Shown piece by piece: positions 12,709-25,524 of a stretch of DNA of 64,000 nucleotides; within the stretch, counting starts at the first letter, position 1; each line of letters starts with the position of its first letter. The notes beneath the pieces are model-generated. The model saw only the letters and a list, made by a program, of their open reading frames with translations, was not told the origin of the DNA and did not search any database. The position numbers and the translations under genes were made by a program. This stretch comes from Sophora flavescens (lineage: Eukaryota; Streptophyta; Magnoliopsida; Fabales; Fabaceae): positions 992,001 to 1,056,000 of the forward strand of contig JAUPTC010000017.1 in NCBI GenBank assembly GCA_030762895.1, in the 5' to 3' direction.

Positions 12709-15122
12709 ATGGACTGTGCACTGATCCGCGCCAGAGAAATAGGGACCCACTTTAGCCTTGATTTTGGCCTAATTTGACAATTCTTGTCAAACCTGAAATT
12801 GCAGGTCTCTTCCTTATCTTTCTAGGGACAGCAAGCTCACCAAAATCCGATATCTGTAGCTCTAGTATGCTCTGTGCAAGGCAACAAGGTCAGGATGAGT
12901 GAAGAATCCGAAAATTACCAATGTTTAGTAATTAAGCCCAATAATGTAAAAGCAAAAACAACGAATGTAAAAGGTGTCTAATTTCCATCTCTCTCTGGCT
13001 TGTATGGCTGAAAACTGCTATTTATGCTTTCTAATCCTGACCTAACCCTTGGTCAAATTAAGGGCCTCTGAATAAGCTTTCCAACAAGGTATCATATGCC
13101 TTAATAGGGCTTAAGATGAGTAAGTTAGGCCCATTTAAGTGAAGGAACATCATGGACTGCAGACCGATCCGTGCCAGAGAACTCGGGACCCAATTTAGCC
13201 TTGATTTTGGCCTAATTTGACAACTCTTTTGAAACCTGAAATTGTAGGTCTCTTCCTTATCTTTCTAGGGACAGCAAGATCACCAAAATCCGATATCTGT
13301 AGCTCTAGTTATGCTCTGTGCAAGGCAACAAGGTCAGGATGAGGGAAAAATCCGAAAATTAACAATGTTTAGCAATTAAGCCCAATAATGTAAAAGCAAA
13401 AATAATAATTGTAAAAGTTGTCTAATTTTCGTCTCTCTCTGGCTTGTGCGGCTGTAAACTGCTATGTGTGCTTATTAATGCTGATCTAACCCTAGACCAA
13501 ATTAGGGGCCTCTGAATATGTTTTCCAACAAGGTATCATATGCCTTAATTGGGCTTAAGATGATTAAGTTAGGCCCATTTAGGTGAAGGAACATTATGGA
13601 TTGCCCACTGATCCGCGCCAGACAACTCGGGACCCAATTTAGCCTTGATTTTGGCCTAATTTGACAACTCTTGTGACACCTGAAATTGTAGGTCTCTTCC
13701 TTATATTTCTAGGGACAGCAAGATCACCAAAATCCGATATTTGTAGCTCTTGTGATGCTCTGCGCAAGGCAACAAGGTCAGGATGAGTGAAAAATCCGAA
13801 AATAACAATGTTTAGCAATTAAGCCCAATTAAGCCCAATAATGTAAAAGCAAAAACAATGATTGTAAAATTTGTCTAATTTCCATCTCTCTCTAACTTGT
13901 GCGGCTGTAAACAGCTATTTTTGCTTATTAATCATGACCGTACCCTAGACCAAATTAAGGGCCTCTGTATAAGCTTTCAAACAAGGTATGATATGCCTTA
14001 ATTGGGCTTAAGATGAGTAAGTTAGGCCCATTTAAGTGAAGGAAAATCATGGATCACAGTCTTGATCCATGCCAGAGAACTCGAGACCCAATTTAGCCTT
14101 GATTTTGGGCTAATTTGACAATTCTTGTGAAACCTAAAATTGTAGGTCTCTTCCTTATCTTTCTACGGACAGCAAGGTCACCAAAATCCGATATCTGTAG
14201 CTCGAGTTATGCTCTGTGCAAGGGAACAAGGTCAGGATGACTGAAAAATCCGAAAATTAACAATGTTTACCAATTAAGCCCAATAATTTAAAAGCAAAAA
14301 CAATGGTTGTAAAAGTTGTCTAATTTTCGTCTCTCTGGCTTGTGCGGCTGTAAACTGCTATTTATGCTTATTAATCCTGACCGTACACTAGACCAAATTA
14401 AGGTCCTCTGTATAAGCTTTCCAACAAGGTATCATATGCCTTAATTGGGTTTAAGATGAGTAAGTTAGACCCATTTAAGTGAAGTAACATCATGGACTAT
14501 GTACTGATCGGCGCTAGAGATCTCGGTACCCAATTTAGCCTAGATTTTGGCAAAATTTGACAATTCTTGTCAAACCTGAAATTGTAAGTCTCTTCCTTAT
14601 CTTTCTAGGGACAACAAGATCACCAAAATCTGATATCTGTAGCTCTAGTTATGCTCTGCGCGCAAGGTAACAAGGTCAAGATGAGTTAAAAATCCGAAAA
14701 TTGACAATGTTTAGCAATTAAGCCCAATAATGTAAAAGCAAAAACAATGATGGGAAAAGTTGTCTAATTTCGGTCTCTCTCTGGCTTGTGCTGCTGTTAA
14801 CTGCTATTTAAGTTTATTAATCCTGACCTAACCCTAGACCAAATTAAGGGCCTCTGAATAAGATTTCCAACAAGGTATCATATGCCTTAATTGGGCTTAA
14901 GATGAGTAAGTTAGGCCCATTTAAGTGAAGGAACATTATGGACTTCGCATTGATCCTCGCCAAAGAACTCGGGATCGAATTTAAACTGCTATTTATACTT
15001 ATTAATCCCGACCAAACGCTATACCACATATCGGGCATCGTAATAACATTTCCAACAAGGTATCGTATGCCATAATTGGGCTTAAGATGAGTAAGTTAGG
15101 CCCATTTAAGTGAAGTAACATC
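12709..15122 (+). repeat. HOR unit 4, short variant: F-(G/A)-B-C-D-E, 2414 bp
   Basis: Monomer starts: F 12709, G/A hybrid 13152, B 13596, C 14049, D 14492, E 14938. It is near-identical to unit 1 about 10.37 kb upstream, down to the hybrid breakpoint and the rare ATTAATGCTGATCTAACC variant at the end of the hybrid. The two short units therefore descend from one event. The E copy contains a 35 bp patch of clustered substitutions (15014-15048), and the C copy has a scrambled anchor (GGATCACAGTCTTGATCC). Confidence 0.88.
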
Positions 15123-18100
15123 ATGGATCGTGCACCGATCCGCGCCGGAGAAATAGGGACCCACTTTAGCCTTGATTTTGGCCTAATTTGACAATTCTTG
15201 TCAAACCTAAAATTGTAGGTCTCTTCCTTATCTTTCTATGGACAGCAAGCCCACCAAAATCCGATATCTGTAGCTCTAGTATGCTCTGTGCAAGGCAACA
15301 AGGTCAGGATGAGTGAAGAATCCGAAAATTACCAATGTTTAGTAATTAAGCCCAATAATGTAAAAGCAAAAACAACGAATGTAAAAGGTGTCTAATTTCC
15401 ATCTCTCTCTGGCTTGTATGGCTGAAAACTGCTATTTATGCTTTCTAATCCTGACCTAACCCTTGGTCAAATTAAGGGCCTCTGAATAAGCTTTCCAACA
15501 AGGTATCATATGCCTTAATAGGGCTTAAGATGAGTAAGTTAGGCCCATTTAAGTGAAGGAACATCATGGACTGCGCACTGATCCGTGCCAGAGAACTCGG
15601 GACCCAATTTAGAATTGATTTTGGCCTAATTTGACAACTCTTTTGAAACCTGAAATTGTAGGTCTCTTCCTTATCTTTCTAGGGACAGCAAGATCACCAA
15701 AATCCGATATCTGTAGCTCTAGTTATGCTCTGTGCAAGGCAACAAGGTCAGGATGAGGGAAAAATCCGAAAATTAAAAATGTTTAGCAATTAAGCCCAAT
15801 TAATCCCAAAAATGTAAAAGGAAAAACAATGATTGCAAAAGTTATCTAATTTCCGTCTCTCTCTGGCTTGTGCGGCTGTAAACTAATATTTATGCTTATT
15901 AATCCTGACCTAACCCTAGACCAAATTAAGAGACTCTGAATATGCTTTCCAACAAGGTATCATATGCCTTAATTAGGCTTAAGATGAGTAAGTTAGTCCC
16001 ATTTAAGTAAAGGAACATCATGGACTGCATGACCGATCCGTGCCACAGAACTCGGGACCCAATTTAGCCTTGATTTTGGCCTAATTTGATAATTCTTGTG
16101 AAACCTGAAATTGCAGGTCTCTTCCTTATCTTTCTAGGGACAACAAGATCACCAAAATCCGATATCTGTAGCTCTAGTTATTCTCTGTGCAACGCAACAA
16201 GGTCGGGATGAGCGAAGAATCCGAAAATTAACAATGTTTAGCAATTAAGCCCAATAATGTAAAAGCAAAAACAATGAATGTAAAAGTTGTCTAATTTCCG
16301 TCTCTCTCTGGCTTGTACGGCTGTAAACTGATATTTATGCTTATTAATCATGACCGAACCCTTGGCCAAATTAAGGGCCTCTGAATAAGCTTTCCAACAA
16401 GGTATCATATGCCTTATTAGGGCTTAAGATGAGTAAGTTAGGTCCATCTAAGTGAAGGAACATCATGGATGCATGGCTGATCCGTGCCCGCGAAACTCGG
16501 GACCCAATTTAGCCATGAATTTGGCCTAATTTGACAATTCTTGTGAAACCTGAAATTGTATGTCTCTTCCTTATCTTTCTAGGGACAGCAATGTCACCAA
16601 AATCCGATATCTGTAGCTCGAGTTATGCTCTGCGCAAGGGAAAAAGGTCACGATGACTGAAAAATCCGAAAATTAACAATGTTTAGCATTCAAGCCCAAT
16701 AATGTAAAAGCAAAAATAATGATTGTAAAAGTTATCTAATTTTCGTCTCTCTCTGGCTTGTGCGGCTGTAAACTGCAATTTATGCTTATTAATCCTGACC
16801 GTACCCTAGACCAAATTAAGAGCCTCTGTATAAGCTTTCCAACAAGGTATCATATGCCTTAATTGGGCTTAAGATGAGTAAGTTAGTCTCATTTAAGTGA
16901 AGGAACATCATGGACTGCATACTTATCCGTTGCAGAGAACTCGGGACCCAATTTATTCTTGATTTTGGGCTAATTTGAAAATTCTTGTGAAACCTGAAAT
17001 TGTAGGTCTCTTCCTTATCTTTCTAGGGACAAAGAAGGTCACCAAAATCCGATATCTGTAGCTCGAGTTATGCTCTGCGCAAGGGAACAAGGTCAGGATG
17101 ACTGAAAAATCCGAAAAATAACAATGTTTAGCAATTAAGCCCAATAATGTAAAAGCAAAAACAATGATTGTAAAAGTTGTCTAATTTCCGTCTCTCTCTG
17201 GCTTGTGCGACTGTAAACTGCTATTTAAGCTTATTAACCCTGAACTAACCCTAGACCAAATAAACGGCCTCTGAAGAAGCTTTCGAACAAGGTATCATAT
17301 GCCTTAATTGGGCTTAAGATGAGTAAGTTAGGCCTATCTAAGTGAAGGAACATCATGGACTGCGCACTGATCCGAGCCACAGAACTCGGGACCCAATTTA
17401 GCATTGAATTTGGCCTAATTTGACAATTCTTGTGACACCTAAAATTGTAGGTCTCTTCCTAATCTTTCTAGGGACAGCAAGTTCAGTAAAATCCGATATC
17501 TGTAGCTCTAGTTATGCTCTGCGCAAGGCAACAAGGTCAGGATGAGTGTAAAATCCGAAAATTAACAACGTTTAGCAATAAGCCCAATTAAGCCCAATAA
17601 TGTAAAAGCAAAAACAATGATTGTAAAAGTTGTCTAATTTCCGTTTCTCTCGGGCTTGTGCGGCTATAAACTGCTATTTATGCTTAATAATCATGACCTA
17701 ACCCTAGACCAAATTAAGGGCCTACGAATAAGCTTTCCAACAAGGTATCATATTCCTTAATCGGGATTAAGATGAGTAAGTTAGGCCTATTTAAGTGAAG
17801 GAACATCATGGACAACGACCGATCCGCGCCAGAGTACTCGGGAGCAAATTTAGCCTAGATTTTGGCCTAATTTGACAATTCTTGTCTCACCTGAAATTGT
17901 AGGTCTCTTCCTTATCTTTCTTGGGACAACAAGATCACCAAAATTCGATATATGTAGCTCTAGTTCTACTCTGCACAAGGCAGCAAGATCGGGATTAGTG
18001 AAAAATCCAAAAATTAACAATGTTTAGTAATTAAGCTCAATAATGTAAAAGCAAAAACAATGATTGTAAAAGTTGTCTAATTTTCGTCTCTCTCTAGCTT

Positions 18101-20220
18101 GTGCGGCCTTAAACTGCTATTTATGCTTATTAATCCTGACCTAACCCTGGACCAAAATAAGGGCCTCTGAATCAGCTTTCAAAGAAGGTATCATATGCCT
18201 TAATAGGGCTTAAGATGAGTAAGTTAGGCCCATTTAAGTGAAGGAAAATCATGGACTGCGTACTGATCCATGCCAGAGAACTCGAGACCCAATTTAGCCT
18301 TGATTTTGGCCTAATTTGACAACTCTTTTGAAACCTGAAATTGTAGGTCTCTTCCTTATCTTTCTAGGGACATCAAGATCACCAAAATCCGATATCTGTA
18401 GCTCTAGTTATGCTCTGTGCAAGGCAACAAGGTCAGGATGAGGGAAAAATCCGAAAATTAACAATGTTTAGCAATTAAGCCCAATAATGTAAAAGCAAAA
18501 ATAATAATTGTAAAAGTTGTCTAATTTTCGTCTCTCTCTGGCTTGTGCGGCTGTAAACTGCTATGTGTGCTTATTAATCCTGATCTAACCCTAGAGCAAA
18601 TTAGGGGCCTCTGAATATGTTTTCCAACAAGGTATCATATGCCTTAATTGGGCTTAAGATGATTAAGTTAGGCCCATTTAGGTGAAGGAACATTATGGAC
18701 TGCCCACTGATCCGCGCCAGACAACTCGGGACCCAATTTAGCCTTGATTTTGGCCTAATTTGACAACTCTTGTGAAACCTGAAATTGTAGGTCTCTTCCT
18801 TATATTTCTAGGGACAGCAAGATCACCAAAATCCGATATTTGTAGCTCTTGTGATGCTCTGCGCAAGGCAACAAGGTCAGGATGAGTGAAAAATCCGAAA
18901 ATAACAATGTTTAGCAATTAAGCCCAATTAAGCCCAATAATGTAAAAGCAAAAACAATGATTGTAAAATTTGTCTAATTTCCATCTCTCTCTAACTTGTG
19001 CGGCTGTAAACAGCTATTTTTGCTTATTAATCATGACCGTACCCTAGACCAAATTAAGGGCCTCTGTATAAGCTTTCCAACAAGGTATGATATGCCTTAA
19101 TTGGGCTTAAGATGAGTAAGTTAGGCCCATTTAAGTGAAGGAAAATCATGGACTACGTACTGATCCATGCCAGAGAACTCGAGACCCAATTTAGCCTTGA
19201 TTTTGGGCTAATTTGACAATTCTTGTGAAACCTAAAATTGTAGGTCTCTTCCTTATCTTTCTACGGACAACAAGGTCACCAAAATCCGATATCTGTAGCT
19301 CGAGTTATGCTCTGTGCAAGGGAACAAGGTCAGGATGATCTGAAAAATCCGAAAATTAACAATGTTTACCAATTAAGCCCAATAATTTAAAAGCAAAAAC
19401 AATGGTTGTAAAAGTTGTCTAATTTTCGTCTCTCTCTGGCTTGTGCGGCTGTAAACTGCTATTTATGCTTATTAATCCTGACCGTACACTAGACCAAATT
19501 AAGGTCCTCTGTATAAGCTTTCCAACAAGGTATCATATGCCTTAATTGGGTTTAAGATGAGTAAGTTAGACCATTTAAGTGAAGTAACATCATGGACTAT
19601 GTACTGATCGGCGCTAGAGATCTCGGTACCCAATTTAGCCTAGATTTTGGCAAAATTTGACAATTCTTGTCAAACCTGAAATTGTAAGTCTCTTCCTTAT
19701 CTTTCTAGGGACAACAAGATCACCAAAATCTGATATCTGTAGCTCTAGTTATGCTCTGCGCAAGGTAACAAGGTCAAGATGAGTTAAAAATCCGAAAATT
19801 GACAATGTTTAGCAATTAAGCCCAATAATGTAAAAGCAAAAACAATGATGGGAAAAGTTGTCTAATTTCGGTCTCTCTCTGGCTTGTGCTGCTGTAAACT
19901 GCTATTTAAGTTTATTAATCCTGACCTAACCCTAGACCAAATTAAGGGCCTCTGAATAAGATTTCCAACAAGGTATCATATGCCTTAATTGGGCTTAAGA
20001 TGAGTAAGTTAGGCCCATTTAAGTGAAGGAACATTATGGACTTCGCATTGATCCTCGGCAAAGAACTCGGGATCGAATTTAAACTGCTATTTATACTTAT
20101 TAATCCCGACCTAACCCTAGACCAAATAAAGGGCCTCTGAATAAACTTTCCAACAAGGTATCGTATGCCATAATTGGGCTTAAGATGAGTAAGTTAGGCC
20201 CATTTAAGTGAAGTAACATC
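15123..20220 (+). repeat. HOR unit 5, complete 12-mer F-to-E, 5098 bp
   Basis: Monomer starts: F 15123, G 15566, H 16020, I 16465, J 16910, K 17355, L 17808, A 18251, B 18695, C 19148, D 19592, E 20036. Monomer order and type-specific variants match unit 3 throughout. Differences between the two 12-mers are sparse, apart from the CpG-rich anchor, which is altered in several monomers here (15123, 16020, 16465, 17808). Confidence 0.9.
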
Positions 20221-23200
20221 ATGGATCGTGCACCTGATCCGCGCCGAGAAATAGGGACCCACTTTAGCCTTGATTTTGGCCTAATTTGACAATTCTTGTC
20301 AAACCTAAAATTGTAGGTCTCTTCCTTATCTTTCTATGGACAGCAAGCCCACCAAAATCCGATATCTCGTAGCTCTAGTATGCTCTGTGCAAGGCAACAA
20401 GGTCGGGGATGAGTGAAGAATCCGAAAATTACCAATGTTTAGTAATTAAGCCCAATAATGTAAAAGCAAAAACAACGAATGTAAAAGGTGTCTAATTTCC
20501 ATCTCTCTCTGGCTTGTATGGCTGAAAACTGCTATTTATGCTTTCTAATCCTGACCTAACCCTTGGTCAAATTAAGGGCCTCTGAATAAGCTTTCCAACA
20601 AGGTATCATATGCCTTAATAGGGCTTAAGATGAGTAAGTTAGGCCCATTTAAGTGAAGGAACATCATGGATCACTGCACCGATCCGTGCCGGAGAACTCG
20701 GGACCCCAATTTAGCCTTGATTTTGGCCTAATTTGACAACTCTTTTGAAACCTGAAATTGTAGGTCTCTTCCTTATCTTTCTAGGGACAGCAAGATCACC
20801 AAAATCCGATATCTGTAGCTCTAGTTATGCTCTGTGCAAGGCAACAAGGTCAGGATGAGGGAAAAATCCGAAAATTAAAAATGTTTAGCAATTAAGCCCA
20901 ATTAATCCCAAAAATGTAAAAGGAAAAACAATGATTGCAAAAGTTATCTAATTTCCGTCTCTCTCTGGCTTGTGCGGCTGTAAACTAATATTTATGCTTA
21001 TTAATCCTGACCTAACCCTAGACCAAATTAAGAGACTCTGAATATGCTTTCCAACAAGGTATCATATGCCTTAATTAGGCTTAAGATGAGTAAGTTAGTC
21101 CCATTTAAGTAAAGGAACATCATGGATCGCGCATGACTGATCCGTGCCACGAGAACTCGGGACCCAATTTAGCCTTGATTTTGGCCTAATTTGATAATTC
21201 TTGTGAAACCTGAAATTGCGGGTCTCTTCCTTATCTTTCTAGGGACAACAAGATCACCAAAATCCGATATCTCGTAGCTCTAGTTATTCTCTCAGGCAAC
21301 GCAACAAGGTCGGGATGAGCGAATAATCCGAAAATTAACAATGTTTAGCAATTAAGCCCAATAATGTAAAAGCAAAAACAATGAATGTAAAAGTTGTCTA
21401 ATTTCCGTCTCTCTCTGGCTTGTACGGCTGTAAACTGATATTTATGCTTATTAATCATGACCTAACCCTTGGCCAAATTAAGGGCCTCTGAATAAGCTTT
21501 CCAACAAGGTATCATATGCCTTATTAGGGCTTAAGATGAGTAAGTTAGGTCCATCTAAGTGAAGGAACATCATGGACTGCGCACTGATCCGTGCCACAGA
21601 ACTCGGGACCCAATTTAGCCATGAATTTGGCCTAATTTGACAATTCTTGTGAAACCTGAAATTGTATGTCTCTTCCTTATCTTTCTAGGGACAGCAATGT
21701 CACCAAAATCCGATATCTGTAGCTCGAGTTATGCTGTGCGCAAGGGAAAAAGGTCACGATGACTGAAAAATCCGAAAATTAACAATGTTTAGCATTCAAG
21801 CCCAATAATGTAAAAGCAAAAATAATGATTGTAAAAGTTATCTAATTTTCGTCTCCCTCGGCCTCCTGCGGCTGTAAACTGCTATTTATGCTTATTAATC
21901 CTGACCGTACCCTAGACCAAATTAAGAGCCTCTGTATAAGCTTTCCAACAAGGTATCATATGCCTTAATTGGGCTTAAGATGAGTAAGTTAGTCTCATTT
22001 AAGTGAAGGAACATCATGGACTGCGTACTTATCCGTTGCAGAGAACTCGGGACCCAATTTATTCTTGATTTTGGGCTAATTTGAAAATTCTTGTGAAACC
22101 TGAAATTGTAGGTCTCTTCCTTATCTTTCTAGGGACAGCAAGGTCACCAAAATCCGATATCTGTAGCTCGAGCTGTGCTCTGCGCAAGGGAACAAGGTCA
22201 GGATGACTGAAAAATCCGAAAAATAACAATGTTTAGCAATTAAGCCCAATAATGTAAAAGCAAAAACAATGATTGTAAAAGTTGTCTAATTTCCGTCTCT
22301 CTCTGGCTTGTGCGACTGTAAACTGCTATTTAAGCTTATTAACACTGAACTAACCCTAGACCAAATAAAGGGCCTCTGAAGAAGCTTTCGAACAAGGTAT
22401 CATATGCCTTAATTGGGCTTAAGATGAGTAAGTTAGGCCTATCTAAGTGAAGGAACATCATGGATCGCATGACCGATCCGTGCCACAGAACTCGGGACCC
22501 AATTTAGCATTGAATTTGGCCTAATTTGACAATTCTTGTGACACCTAAAATTGTAGGTCTCTTCCTAATCTTTCTAGGGACAGCAAGTTCAGTAAAATCC
22601 GATATCTCGTAGCTCTAGTTATGCTCTGCGCAAGGCAACAAGGTCAGGATGAGTGTAAAATCCGAAAATTAACAACGTTTAGCAATAAGCCCAATTAAGC
22701 CCAATAATGTAAAAGCAAAAACAATGATTGTAAAAGTTGTCTAATTTCCGTTTCTCTCGGGCTTGTGCGGCTATAAACTGCTATTTATGCTTAATAATCA
22801 TGACCTAACCCTAGACCAAATTAAGGGCCTACGAATAAGCTTTCCAACAAGGTATCATATTCCTTAATCGGGATTAAGATGAGTAAGTTAGGCCTATTTA
22901 AGTGAAGGAACATCATGGACAACGCACTGATCCGCGCCCGAGTACTCGGGAGCAAATTTAGCCTAGATTTTGGCCTAATTTGACAATTCTTGTCTCACCT
23001 GAAATTGTAGGTCTCTTCCTTATCTTTCTTGGGACAACAAGATCACCAAAATTCGATATATGTAGCTCTAGTTCTACTCTGCACAAGGCAGCAAGATCGG
23101 GATTAGTGAAAAATCCAAAAATTAACAATGTTTAGTAATTAAGCTCAATAATGTAAAAGCAAAAACAATGATTGTAAAAGTTGTCTAATTTTCGTCTCTC

Positions 23201-23358
23201 TCTAGCTTGTGCGGCCTTAAACTGCTATTTATGCTTATTAATCCTGACCTAACCCTGGACCAAAATAAGGGCCTCTGAATCAGCTTTCAAAGAAGGTATC
23301 ATATGCCTTAATAGGGATTAAGATGAGTAAGTTTGGCCCATTTAAGTGAAGGACCATC
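20221..23358 (+). repeat. HOR unit 6, partial: F-G-H-I-J-K-L
   Basis: Monomer starts: F 20221, G 20666, H 21122, I 21572, J 22016, K 22460, L 22915. It is the last HOR copy; at 23359 the array switches to clearly more diverged monomers. This unit has the densest local oddities: altered anchors at 20221, 20666, 21122 and 22460, an extra C in ATCT(C)GTAGC at 20368, 21273 and 22608, and five base changes within 21856-21866. Confidence 0.87.
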
Positions 23359-25524
23359 ATGGATTGCGCACTGATCCGTGCCTGAGAACTCGGGACCCAA
23401 TTTAGCCTGGATTTTGGACTAATTTGACAATTCTTATGAAACCTGAAATTGTAGGTCTCTTCCTTACCTTTCTAGGGACAACAAGATCACCAAAATTCGA
23501 TATCTGTAGCTCTAGTTATGCTCTGCGCAAGGCAACAATGTCAAGATGAGTGAAAAATCCTAAAATTAACAATTTTTAGCAATTAAGCCCAATAATGTAA
23601 AAGAAAAAATAATGATTGTAAAAGTTGTCTAATTTTCGTTTCTCTCCGGCTTGTGCGGTACATAAATGCTATATGTGTGCTTATTAATCCTAACCTAACC
23701 CTAAACCAAATTAAGGGCCTCTGAATAAGCCTTCCAACAAGGCATCATATGCCTTAATTGGGTATAATATGAGTAAGTTAGGCCCATTTAAGTGAAGGAA
23801 CATTATGGACTGCACACTGATCCACGCCAGAGATCTCGGGACCCAATTTAGCCTTGATTTTGGACTAATTTGACAATTCTTATGAAACCTGAAATTGTAG
23901 GTTTCTTTCATATATTTCTAGGGATAGCAAGATCACCAAAATCCGATATCTGTAGCTCTAGTTATGCTCTGCGTAAGGCAACAAGGTCAGGATGAGTGAA
24001 AAATCCGAAAATAACAATGTTTAGAAATTAAGCCCAATAATGTAAAAGAAAAAACAATGATTGTAAAAGTTGTCTAATTTTCGTCTCTCTCTAACTTGTG
24101 CGGCTGTAAACAACTATTTATGCTTATTAATCCTGACCGTACCCTAGAACAAATTAAGGGCCTCTGTATAAGCTTTCCAACAAGGTATCATATGCCTTAA
24201 TTAGGCTTAAGATGAGTAAGTTAGTCCCATTTAAGTGAAGGAACATCATGGACTGCACACTGATCCGCGCCAGAGAACTCGGGACCCAATTTAGCCTTGA
24301 TTTTGGGCCTAATTTGACAATTCTTGTGAAAACTGAATTTGTGGGTCTCTTCCATATCTTTCTAGGGACAGCAAGATCACCAAAATCCGATATCTGTAGC
24401 TCAAGTAATGCTCTGCATAAGGCAACAAGGTCAAGATGAGTGAAAAATCCGAAAATTAACAATGTTTAGCTATGAAGCCCAATAATGTAAAAGCAAAAAC
24501 AATGATTGGAAAAGTTGTCTAATTTCGGTCTCTCTCTGGCTTGTGCGGCTGTAAACTGCTATTTAAGCTTATTAATCCTGACCTAACCCTAGACCAAATT
24601 AAGGGCCTCTGAATAAGATTTCCATCAAGGTATCATATGAAGGAACATTATGGACTTCGCATTGATCCTCGCCAAAGAACTCGGAATCAAATTTAGCCTT
24701 GATTTTGACCTAATTTGACAATTCTTGTGACACCTGAAATTGTAGGTCTCTTCCTTATCATTCTAGGGACAGCAAGATCACCAAAATCCGATATCTGTAG
24801 CTACGCAAGACAATAGGGTCAGGATGATTGAAAAATCCGAAATTTGACAATGTTTAGCAATTAAGCCCAATAGTGTAAAAGCAAAAACAATTATTGTAAA
24901 AGTTGTCTAATTTCCGTCTCTCTCTGGCTTGTGAGGCTGTAAACTGCTATCTATACTTATGAATCCCGACCTAACCCTAGACCAAATATAGGGCCTCTGG
25001 ATAAGCTTTCCATCAAGGTATCATATGCCTTAATTGGGCTTAAGATGAGTAAGTTAGGCCCATTTATGTGAAGTAACATCATGGACTGCGCACTGATCCG
25101 CGCCAGAGAAATCGGGACCCAATTTAGCCTTGATTTTGGCCTAATTTGACAATTCTGATCACACCTGAAATTGTAGGTCTCTTCCTTATCTTTCTATGGA
25201 CAGCAATATCACCAAAATCCGATATATGTAGCTCTAGATATGCTCTGCGCAAGGCAACAAGGCCAGGATGAGTGAAAAATCCGAAAATTAACAATGTTTA
25301 GCAATTAAGCCCAATAATGTTAAAGCAAAAACAATGATTGTAAAAGTTATCTAATTTCCGTCTCTCTCTGGCTTGTACGGATGAAAACTGCTATTTATGC
25401 ATATTAATCCTGACCTAACCGTTGGTCAAATTAAGGGCCTCTGAATAAGCTTTCCAACAAGGTATCATATGCCTTAATAGGGCTTAAGATGAGTAAGTTA
25501 GGCCCATTTAAGTGAAGGAACATC
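23359..25524 (+). repeat. Diverged monomers in HOR order A, B, C/D, E, F
   Basis: Monomer starts: 23359, 23805, 24248, 24650, 25081. The 23359 monomer has CTATATGTGTGCTTATTAAT (A-like). The 23805 monomer has CATATATTTCTAGGG and CTCTCTCTAACTTGTGCGG followed by CTGTATAAGC (B-like). The 24248 monomer ends AATTTCGGTCTCTCTCTGGC with GAATAAGATTTCC (D-like) and lacks 42 bp before the next anchor. The 24650 monomer begins ACTTCGCATTGATCCTCGCC (E-like) but is 431 bp. The 25081 monomer has GAGAAATCGGGACCC (F-like). This reads as an older, unhomogenised relative of the HOR. Confidence 0.75.

Noticed and set aside
24248..24439. Plus-strand frames starting at the CATGGACTG anchor (also 37279, 51022)
   Set aside because: The ATG belongs to, or lies just before, the repeated anchor. 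The frame is short and closed in nearly all other monomers.
24154..24462. Open frame of 102 codons on the minus strand within the satellite (and others at 14844, 16953, 23711, 25942, 53608, 62117)
   Set aside because: They fall at the same phase of the satellite monomer, are broken in most copies, and show no codon-level conservation or domain. They are chance frames of a repeat.
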